31,658 bases of DNA, from the NCBI GenBank assembly GCA_037176905.1, contig JBBBWG010003303.1, positions 1-31,658 on the forward strand. Reading direction: 5' to 3'. Every line of letters starts with the position of its first letter. The stretch's first letter is position 1. The position numbers and the translations under genes are program-made. This document shows positions 24,197 through 31,658 of this stretch, in pieces. The stretch comes from Azolla pinnata (lineage: Eukaryota > Streptophyta > Polypodiopsida > Salviniales > Salviniaceae). The notes beneath the pieces were generated by a model that saw nothing but the letters and a program-made list of their open reading frames with translations, was not told the origin of the DNA and did no database searches.

Positions 24197-26335
24197 CTCG
24201 ATCCAATAGCCATCAGGATCCTTGATAAAAGCTAAACCTTTCATTTTTCCTGAAAACATTTGAGCTTACATTGAGTGCAAAAAAACCCTGAATGCAGAGT
24301 TCACATTGCGAAAAAAGGGGGAAACAGATCTTTAATATGAACCCAATACTCTCCATTTTTCTCATATATGCATAAACAAATTGAGGGGGGGGGGGGGGGT
24401 GGAGAGATTTGATGAAACCAACCATCATCAGGCTTCTTCACAAATTCTACCCCCAGCTTCTCAAACCGCTCACACGCTTTGTAAGTGTCATCCACAGTTA
24501 TGCCGATGTGTCCTGTGCCACAAGAAAAATGGTTTATCAAAATGCATTGAAAAATAGAAGAAGAGGGAAAGATAACATGAAATAAGCAAAGCAATCGAAG
24601 GGAAGGTAATGCATGAGAAGGTGCGAATTCGACAAATTATACATGATTGATTAGTTATAACATTATAGAGAAAACAAGATGATAGTGAATCTTGCTCTCA
24701 TTGAGACCTTGAGGATTCTATGAAACCAAACAAGTGGACATGTCTTTCTATAGTAATGCTCAACGAGGAGAAAATTTTCAGTGACAAATCATACGAGATT
24801 TCTTAGTTAGAAAATGACAATACTAAACAAGATGGTAGGGAATCATACTTCATGGATACCTTAAAAGCTTATATGAGGAAGCTAATAAGTGAATAAACGA
24901 TACCAGGTTTTTCTCAGCAATACATGAAATCAGGTTATAAATCATATGAATTTTTCTTAGTTGCAAAATGATAAAGCAAACAAGATGATAGGGAACTCTA
25001 CTCTCTCATGGCTGCAAGCTCATATATCATCGAATGGATGGCAAGAAAAGCTTACCATATCCTCGGGGTTCACTATTTCCATTGTGATAGCCTTTAAACT
25101 CTGGATCTGACTCGGTACCCCAGTTACTGGAAATATGAATCGAATAATGACAAAGAGTAACATTAGTCAATATGACGTGCTCCAAAAACTCTTTAATTGT
25201 ACAACAAGTGTTATATACAGAATTATGTGACACATTCCTTCTTAATAGAAAGGAATGTGTCATCTAAATCACAAAACGTTGACATAACAATCGATCCACA
25301 GAAGTATGGCTAGAGATTTACAGACCCTTCTTCGAAACATAATCTTCGGGATTTATTCATTTGTGCATTAAGTTTGTTTCCATAAGTCTTAAAATACCAT
25401 AAATACAGAATATTCTTGCATATCTTGCACAGACATTGTGCTCCATGATAGACAAAGAAGATTGAGTGGGCTTGTTTTGGAAGTAGTTGTTACTTCCTTA
25501 AAAAGCCAGATAATCTTCCTTCTGGTGTTTTCACCAATAGAGAATATCAAGCACCCAGGTGAAATGTAACTGTTACGCAAGTTACTGAACAAATAGACAA
25601 GCTGTATGAAAAAGGGATTGCACATAACTGTGTTAATTCCAATGTTGCTTTACACTTGAACGCCCAAATAGTTCGTTCTACAGGTTCTTCAGGTGCATCC
25701 TCAACATTCTAGCAAAGCAAAAAGCCCATCTCTTATTATGAAAAGAAAAAGGGAAAGTCTAAAATACGAGGAAAGCCAAAGACAAAACTTTTCATATGAA
25801 ACACCTCATAACCCATGAAGTATAAGCTGAATTTCATTTCAGGGAAGTCAAATCTTTTCAGCAACCTGAAATCAAATTCAAAGAGTCAGGAATTAAACTT
25901 ACCCCACATACACAGTGCAGGTACATATGTACTCGAGGATACACCGTTCAAATAAAATTATGATTTCTTACTTCATGCCTAATATCCTCGAGTAAAAATC
26001 CAAGCTCACTTTTGGATCTTTAATCCGATACATCTGCATCACATAACATTCATACCCAGCAAATTCTATTGATTTAGTTGGAAAAAGTGCGATATTTTAA
26101 CCATTTTTTCTTGTGTGAATTTGCAAATGCAAACCAGAGGAGCGGAATCATGAAATAGGGAAAAGAAAGCTCCATGAAGAAGGAACAGAAAAGGAGCTTG
26201 ATGAAAGTATCCTGGAAACAGAGTTCAAGACCTATTACTTACAGTTTGTTGCAAAAAATACCCCTTGGTTGCCTCATCTATTGATTCACACAGCCCAGGG
26301 TTGTTCACAGGGGATTCCTTTAAAGAGCTAGCCAT
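24158..26335 (-). CDS. GLX1: Glyoxalase I (lactoylglutathione lyase), seven exons
   Basis: This enzyme converts the methylglyoxal-glutathione hemithioacetal to S-lactoylglutathione, the first step of the glyoxalase pathway. Exons are 26335-26243, 26033-25972, 25865-25805, 25708-25629, 25126-25056, 24512-24423 and 24249-24158, giving 182 aa with phases that fit. The single-domain eukaryotic form is clear: [90 protein letters not shown] and YWIEIFD. The metal ligands of the family are all present: Gln near 29-30, Glu96, His124 and Glu170. The short form starting MASSLKES is likely cytosolic. An in-frame ATG 36 bases upstream (26371) overlaps a splice acceptor, and upstream exons may extend the N-terminus. 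Confidence 0.95.
24385..24399. repeat. Poly-G tract in glyoxalase I intron 6
   Basis: About 15 G on the plus strand follow TTGA. On the sense strand this is poly-C, starting some 23 bases after the 5' splice site at 24422. Confidence 0.9.
24634..25020 (-). repeat. Degenerate ~152-bp tandem triplication in glyoxalase I intron 5
   Basis: AAATYATA(C/T)GA followed by TTAGTT recurs at 24634, 24786 and 24939, 152 and 153 bp apart. AAACAAGATGRTAGKGAA recurs about 35-40 bases after each. Copies are strongly diverged. Confidence 0.8.
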
Positions 26336-26410
26336 AACTTGAAACGATCTCCAATATGGCCTCCTCTGCATTGCAATAAGCCATCAAAACCCAGAAGAGC
26401 TTTTTAGGAT

Positions 26411-26690
26411 GATTGAATTCGCATCATATGAATGCAGAAAAGGTAGTAAAACTCACAAACGCCACAAAAAGAGTAGCAGAGACCATTCAGGATCATGTCC
26501 TAGCTGGAACATGTATGCAATTTCTACATAAATGCAACGATGGCTCATTCATATGATTGAATTTACATCATATAAAAGTAGACATCAAGAAATGAACACT
26601 CATAGCAACAAATATTAGCACGGAGCATTCAAGGTCATCTGCTCACTGGGAACTATCCAAAATTCCTGGCATAGTTGCAATCAAGGTAAT
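26411..26690 (-). repeat. Degenerate ~144-bp duplication upstream of glyoxalase I start
   Basis: GATTGAATTCGCATCATATG at 26411 matches GATTGAATTTACATCATATA at 26555. Both are followed by similar CACAAACGC/CATAGCAAC, GCATTCA(A)GG and TCATSTGC segments. It lies in the 5' flank or first intron of glyoxalase I. Confidence 0.6.
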
Positions 26691-28148
26691 ACTGTTTTTT
26701 TTATGGGTGCTCTTCCTCCTCGAAAAATCACATGCATTTCCAATGTTTTATTCCACAGGAGAAAACGTTGAAGTCAAAGCATAAAAAAGGACAGAATGAT
26801 CATGTGCTTGGCGAAAAGAAAATAAGGATAGGAAGCCTCTAGGGATGATTATATCAAATGCCATACTGACAGAAAAAGCATTACAGGCATTGGTCATACA
26901 AATTTCCATCGACTTAATTTCCTACATGACCCTGCTCTCAAATGATTGACTTTGGAAAACAACAGGATTTCATTAACAGGCCTTTCTACAGCTAGAGGAG
27001 AGGAATTCTCCGAAAACGGTATGAAAATGTGCAAGATGGATGTTGCAGATATGGGACAAATCACAACAAAAGGTAAGGATCATCTTTGAAGCATGATCTC
27101 CAGCTACGAAAAGAGAGACGAAGAGATCTTTTAGTAAGTCACTTGAGATATCAAAGTCCGCCTGTAAGCCTCCGAACTAAAGGATGAGCCTGCAAAAGTC
27201 CCAGAGAAAGGGCCAGTTGCTGAAAGCAAATGTCTCGAAAACAACACGCTGCTCGGTATGGCACGAAACATTGGCAGAGAAAAGCCTGAAAGGGAAGGCA
27301 TTCATTCAGCCAAAAACCATGAAAAGAAAACCACATCATCTGAACAGTATGTATCCGTTTTTGACTTAAAATTCATAGAGCATCAGCTAAGATACATACA
27401 TTGTCTTCAATCCTACCCTCTTTCAATAAACGCCTTTCAGCTGAAAGAGTAAGTAATTCGCAAAGATTGATACTGTGATGTATGACATGACGATTTAAAG
27501 AAATAAAGATGGATTACAAACATTAAATTAATAATTTTCTTTGTGGATTTGAAATATATGAAAGTTACATTGATACTAAACGAATCATTTTCTCTGTGAC
27601 ACAAAGAAAGCAGCCACTTCAAAAGTACTAGCATATTGATGTGGTCTTTTCTTTATTCACACATTAGGTTAACACCAAAATCGTGTCTGATTCAGGATGT
27701 CATGCTTAGCATTCACAAATCTTTAGACGTCTAACACAATAGTGAAAAACTAGAGCCATTTGTTCAGGTCTATATATCCTTAATTTTGGCCAATACACAT
27801 GCAATGCCATGGCACGCTCATAGAAGCAACAACTCATATTCTCTGTCACTGAATTCTACTTTGACGCATCAACAATCAGGTATCTGGTTGACACTCTTCG
27901 GATTACAGTTCAAATTCTTTTACAGATTGTCAGAATACCATTAGCAATGGGGAGATTTGAAAGTCTTAACGAAAGAAACATATACAGCCTCACAAACCGC
28001 ATAGAAACATCTTAATCTTGCCAATAAGATTTTCAATCTCATCGACCTTAAATAAAAACGAGTGGTTTTCAGAAATCTCATCCAAAAACTCTTCGACTCT
28101 AAACATCCAATCCCTTCAATCACATCCAGCTTCCAACCCACTACATAC
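26691..28148. other. Probable 5' intron or flank of glyoxalase I, no gene seen
   Basis: If the candidate exon at 28149-28249 is real, this is its downstream intron (28148-26366). I find no conserved coding segment, RNA gene or mobile element; the short ORFs are unrelated to known families. Confidence 0.5.
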
Positions 28149-28249
28149 AGTGTATGAGAATGCATTTGGTTTCGAACAAAAACTACGAATTGGAAGAGCG
28201 AATGCAGTTTTTAAACGAAGGAAGGCAGCCGTGCCAACAAATACAGCTG
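28149..28249 (-). other. Candidate upstream exon of glyoxalase I (transit-peptide-like)
   Basis: A pyrimidine-rich tract ends in CTGCTGCAG at 28250, and a GTATGT donor follows at 28148. The 101-bp segment between is open and joins in frame through the acceptor at 26366 (TGCAATGCAG|AGGAGG) to the glyoxalase I start. It would encode AVFVGTAAFLRLKTAFALP followed by IRSFCSKPNAFSYT and [10 protein letters not shown], rich in Arg, Ser and hydrophobics like an organellar transit peptide. A GTAAGT donor near 28356 would join in phase to a further open exon, but no in-frame ATG is visible. It may be 5' UTR, an alternative transcript, or a decayed transit exon. Confidence 0.35.
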
Positions 28250-28359
28250 CTGCAGCAGTTGTGATGCCAGAATGAAAGAGAACACAGGATGGAAAGAAAC
28301 CCAGTACCAAAACAAAAAGAAAAACAAAACAGAGGATTCAAGAGGGAGAGAAACTTACA

Positions 28360-29758
28360 GCAAAAAAGGAAGCAGGGTTCGAGAAAAAGATCGGAAACCA
28401 AGAGGATTTGGACAAGGAAAGACAAAATGGGGAAGGTGAGGGGCAGAAGAGGGAAATATCTATCTACAAAAGCATTTCAGTAGAAAGTCTGGTTTTTTTT
28501 CAGTAGTACATATTGGGAAAAAAAAAACTTCTAAATCTTCTTCTTTGTAAAATTTATAACATGAGAAGTAGACATGATCATCACAAACATGTAGTGGGAT
28601 CTAAGAGCTCAGCATTTTTTTCCAGAGGTTTTTGACAAGATCAGCCAAAGCTCTTTCTCTTTCGAATCGTCACGAGCCTTGTTAATTGTATGTAATCTGC
28701 TGATGAACGAGTTAGCGATCGACGATTTGTAGAATTTTTATCTGCTAAATGAAAGAATATCTGTCAGAGCAGCAACTCCAACCACAACGGATCAAGCCAC
28801 CTCCGAGGGCACCAATCTAGAGGACAAAACTCGCCATCGATGCATGTAGCAGAAAGAAGGCTGTAAAAGTAACAATCCATGATTAACAACACTTTTTGCG
28901 GAATAAATTTAGCATATTCCTTGACGAGCCAAACAATCTGCCAGATTCGGCATGTTAGCAGTGAAGCATTATACAGATGTTTCGATGGGTTTGCTGATAA
29001 GAATCCGATTATTTTGCTCTTCTTCTTTATAAGGATAAGAAGAGACGGAGAAGCTCTCGTGTCGCTCTCAGCATCACGAAGTTTGTGTTCGCAGTTCTAC
29101 CGCATCACATTACTTCGCAGCTGTTACGGACACACAGGGCGCAGACTATGTATGATGGAGGATTTGAGCTCTTCTGGACCAAGCTCAATCCAGACTGTGG
29201 GAGTATTTATACGCGCTTCTTCAGAAGCTCCGAGGCATCGAAGACAAGGGTTTCAACAAACTTTGTTGCACTACCAAGGACACAACATGGTCCTTCCAAA
29301 AAATTTACCCACGAATTCGATTCGATTCTAATGTCATCAATCGGTCGGATCGAGTACCGTGGCATCGAGGTCGTCAGTATTCTCCGGCGCTCAGACCGTA
29401 TACGTACGTGCGGCCATACGTACATACGTACAAGCAGAGACGATCACAAACATGGGTTTTGCTCGGTTTTTTATTTTTGTTTCGGTTCCAAGGCTTATAG
29501 AACGTAACATTCGGCGTTTGCCAGTGCTTAATAAGCGAATGTTATTCGTGTTTTTTGAACAAACTCCTAATTCTCTTTCCTTCGTTTCGAGAAAAATTGA
29601 TTTATACTTCTTAAACATTAAAAAAGAAGAGAATCAATTAAAAGTTATCGTTCTTCTCCTCGTCTGAAGCATTCGTTCCTCCTCCCGGTGATTAAACTTA
29701 TCGATCACATTTTCGTCGTTTTAAAAGGGAAATCGATCTATATTTCTTAAATCTCAAG
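28360..29758. other. Intergenic stretch, no gene supported
   Basis: A plus-strand open frame of 150 codons at 28879-29331 and an overlapping one have no recognisable motif. TATA-like sequences (TTTATAAGG at 29026, TATTTATACG at 29203) face plus, but I can assign no product. A GTATACGTACGTGC/ACGTACATACGTAC simple stretch is at 29398-29432. Confidence 0.45.
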
Positions 29759-29795
29759 TAACCCTAAACCCTAAACCCTAACCCCTAACCCCAGC
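29759..29795. repeat. Short telomere-like run (CCCTAAA)n
   Basis: On plus, AACCCTAAACCCTAAACCCT is followed by AACCCCTAACCCC. These are two to three exact plant-type units, then degenerate ones. Orientation is opposite to the TTAGGG run at 9733 and the block at 31140-31658. Confidence 0.85.
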
Positions 29796-30114
29796 TACCC
29801 TTCATTAAATCGACCCTGTTGTTCTTCCAGTCTGGAAACCGGAAACGTTCGATCTTGTGTCTCCATGTCATCAAATAACCACACAGAGATAAGCAATACC
29901 GAGAAATGATATACAGAGCACATTTCAGGTAGCAAAGAGCACGAGCTAGCAAATATTCGTAGCTGCACCCGATAAAAAAAACATCAGCAACTCGGGGGGG
30001 CCCTTTTCTCCGGTTTACAGCACAGCAGAAGAAGTGTTTTGCGGTGCCCGTCCCATGCCCGGAAAACCGCGAGCCTCCCGATCTATTTTATCACCCCGCC
30101 CTCCCCCCTTCCCT

Positions 30115-30310
30115 GGCACAGTTTCTGTCGATTTAACGCCTGGAACAGTCTCGATCTGCGCTTCGCAGTTTTATTCCCCCCCTGGCACAGTTTCTGTCGA
30201 TCTAACGCCCGGAACAATCTCGATCTGCGCTTCGCAGTTTTTATTCCCCCCCCGGCACAGTTTCTGTCGATTCGGCGCCCGGAGCAGTCTCGATCTGCGC
30301 CTCGGCAGCG
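30115..30310. repeat. Three-copy 69-70-bp tandem repeat
   Basis: GGCACAGTTTCTGTCGAT starts at 30115, 30184 and 30254. Each is followed by AACGCCYGGAACARTCTCGA-like sequence, CTGCGCTTCGCAG, a T run and a C run. The third copy diverges at its end (CTCGGCAGCG). It lies downstream of the STIG1-like stop, probably beyond its 3' UTR. Confidence 0.9.
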
Positions 30311-30470
30311 TCCTGAAGCGCACCGATCTCGGAATTCCGCAGGCGATCGATCGGGGGACGAACATCGGCGAAACCGAGAGGGAAGTTCTTTGCGGAAACG
30401 GAACACCGCGGAAAACATCCGGGAGAACATCACACCAGAAAAAACCCAGAATACAAAACACCAAGAAACA

Positions 30471-30612
30471 CACAAAGACAGAGAGAAGAGAAGAGAAGAG
30501 AAGACAGAGACAAAGAGAAAGAGAAAGACAAAGAGGAGGAGGAGAGATCCCAGGATCGAATCCCACCAAACGCTCCTTCTTCTTCTTCTTCTTCTTCTTC
30601 TTCTTCTTCCTC
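30471..30612. repeat. GA-rich tract and (TTC)n microsatellite
   Basis: A purine block of AGAGA and GAGAAGA repeats (30480-30545) is followed by an (TTC)n run at about 30577-30612, 45 bases beyond the STIG1-like stop. On the sense strand of that gene this is a GAA run then pyrimidines, so it would lie in the 3' UTR. Confidence 0.85.
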
Positions 30613-30657
30613 TGTTTTCTGTGTGTTCGTCTCGCCGCCGTCTCTTCCTCCGTCGCC

Positions 30658-31029
30658 TCACAGGCCATAGCCGCAGATCCCGAGCTCGCAGGCGAGCCCC
30701 GCCGCGCAGCGGTCGCGGCAGGATCCGCAGTGCCGCGCGTCGCTCAGCAGGTCCACGCAGGCGCCGCCGCAGCACACCCGCCCCGCGCCGCAGGCCGCGC
30801 CGCAGCGCCCGCAGTTGAACACGTCCACGCGCGTGTTGGTGCAGGCGGCGCCGCAGCAGCTCAGGAGCCCGGAGCAGACGAAGGAGGAGGAGGAGGAGGT
30901 CGAGGAGGAGGCGCCGCCGCCGCCGCTCGACTTGGCTTTGCTGCAACCCCGCCCGCTTCCGCTTCCGCTTCCGCTTCTGCCGCCTGTGTCGCTGTCGCTG
31001 TTACTGTTGCTGTTGCTGTTGTTGGCCAT
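30658..31029 (-). CDS. STIG1-like cysteine-rich protein
   Basis: A single open exon of 123 aa starts at the first ATG (MANNSNSNSN). The C-terminal half, residues about 55-123, has the STIG1 (stigma-specific protein 1) cysteine pattern: LLSCCGAACTN, VFNCGRCGAACGAGRVCCGG, ACVDLLSDARHCGSC, RDRCAAGLACELGICGYG. STIG1 proteins are normally small secreted peptides, in some species acting in pollen-stigma signalling. Here the N-terminal half is Asn, Ser, Gly and Lys rich, with a DNA-level (AACAGC)n-like run, and no hydrophobic signal peptide is visible in this or the other minus frames. The frame is open upstream to about 31089, but without an ATG. It could lack an upstream exon or have a replaced N-terminus. 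GC content is much higher than in its flanks. Confidence 0.8.
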   Translation of the reverse strand: MANNSNSNSNSDSDTGGRSGSGSGSGRGCSKAKSSGGGGASSSTSSSSSFVCSGLLSCCGAACTNTRVDVFNCGRCGAACGAGRVCCGGACVDLLSDARHCGSCRDRCAAGLACELGICGYGL

Positions 31030-31139
31030 CGATCGCCTCCACCGCCTCCTCGGCGCAGGTGATACCGCCGCCGCCGCCGCCCCCCCCAACTGTTGTGTTT
31101 TTGTGTGTTAAACAAACGCGTATTTCCTACTAATTAACA

Positions 31140-31658
31140 GCAGGGTTTAGGGTTTGAGGGTCAGGGTTTAGGGTGCTAGGGTTAGGGTTTAGGGTGCTAG
31201 GGTTAGGGTTTAAGGGCTTAGGATTTCGGGTTCTAGTGGTTGGGATTTAAGGGTTTAGGATTTAGGGTTTTAGGGTTTTAGGGTCAGGGTTTAGGGCTCT
31301 AGGGTTAGGGCTTATGGGTTTAGGGCTTAAGGGTTTAGGGTGCTAGGGTTAGGGGTTTAAGGGTTTAGGATTTCGGGTTCTAGGGGTTGGGATTTAAGGG
31401 TTTAGGATTTAGGGTTTAGGATTTATGGTTTAAGGGTTAGGTTATGGGTTTAGGATTTATGGTTTAAGGGTTTAGGGTTTAAGATTTAGGGTTTAGGATT
31501 TATGGTTTAAGGGTTAGGTTATGGGTTTAGGATTTATGGTTTAAGGGTTTAGGGTTTAAGATTTATGGGTTATGGTTAGGGTTTATGGGTTTAAGTTTAG
31601 GGTTTAAGGGTCAGGATTTATGGGTTTAAGTTTAGGGTTTAAGGGTCAGGATTTATGG
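31140..31658. repeat. Degenerate telomere-like array running off the window
   Basis: The block consists almost entirely of variants of TTTAGGG and TTAGGG (GGGTTTAGGG, GTTAGGGTTTAAGGG, TTTATGG, TTTAAGG, TTTCGGG). Sub-blocks are duplicated: TTAGGGTGCTAGGG near 31160, 31190 and 31338, and ATGGGTTTAGGATTTATGGT at about 31444 and 31520. The array continues past 31658. It looks like a decayed interstitial or subtelomeric telomeric block, as units are too variable for a working telomere end. Confidence 0.9.

Noticed and set aside
28879..29331. Plus-strand 150-codon ORF
   Set aside because: No recognisable motif, overlaps another open frame, and no supporting splice or promoter context beyond weak TATA-like sequences.
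30034..31062. Plus-strand 342-codon ORF and a minus-strand 287-codon ORF
   Set aside because: They cross the 70-bp repeat, a TTC microsatellite and the antisense or alternative frame of the STIG1-like gene; composition is low complexity.

Overview
This is nuclear DNA of a seed plant, most likely an angiosperm. The evidence is the set of plant gene families (beta-tubulin with the plant two-intron layout, PAR1, STIG1, a plant-type glyoxalase I and an F-box protein), GT-AG introns, telo-box motifs (AAACCCTA) and telomere-like TTTAGGG/TTAGGG blocks. I cannot name the species. The right end (31140-31658) dissolves into degenerate telomere-like repeat, so the locus may be subtelomeric or carry an interstitial telomeric block.

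Layout from left to right. 1-145 is a run of short hairpins. 290-1130 is a degenerate AT-rich triplication. 2060-3090 is a minisatellite with an exact 151-bp higher-order period. 3298-3690 is a 14-unit, 28-29-bp GC-rich minisatellite. 3762-4106 is a telo-box-bearing repeat leading into a beta-tubulin gene (4436-8360, plus strand, three exons, 444 aa). Every other gene reads on the minus strand: a PAR1-domain protein with a long extensin-like tail (8957-11514, four exons, 414 aa); a small F-box protein (13086-14845, three coding exons, 164 aa, with a probable 5' UTR exon ending at 15490); a SAAL1-like ARM-repeat protein (17365-21862, ten exons, 619 aa); a glyoxalase I (24158-26335, seven exons, 182 aa, with possible upstream exons to 28249); and a STIG1-like cysteine-rich protein (30658-31029, 123 aa).

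All exon models were joined by hand from reading frame, GT/AG sites and family conservation. In each gene the phases add up to an uninterrupted reading frame. The genes are not an operon or a pathway; they are ordinary neighbouring plant genes (cytoskeleton, secreted cell-wall-type protein, ubiquitin ligase adaptor, methylglyoxal detoxification, secreted reproductive-type peptide).

What stands out is the amount of local tandem duplication. At least a dozen independent arrays, with units of about 28 to 270 bp, sit in flanks, introns, 3' ends and even inside coding exons (a 99-bp in-frame duplication in the PAR1-like tail and a 30-bp in-frame array in the ARM protein). The most interesting protein-level observations are the PAR1-extensin chimera, the SAAL1-like protein with an inserted 10-residue repeat, the STIG1-like protein without a visible signal peptide, and an open, well-spliced upstream exon of glyoxalase I that would encode an organelle-type N-terminus but has no in-frame AUG. 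I see no mobile-element protein, rRNA, tRNA or CRISPR array, and no clearly new multi-gene system.
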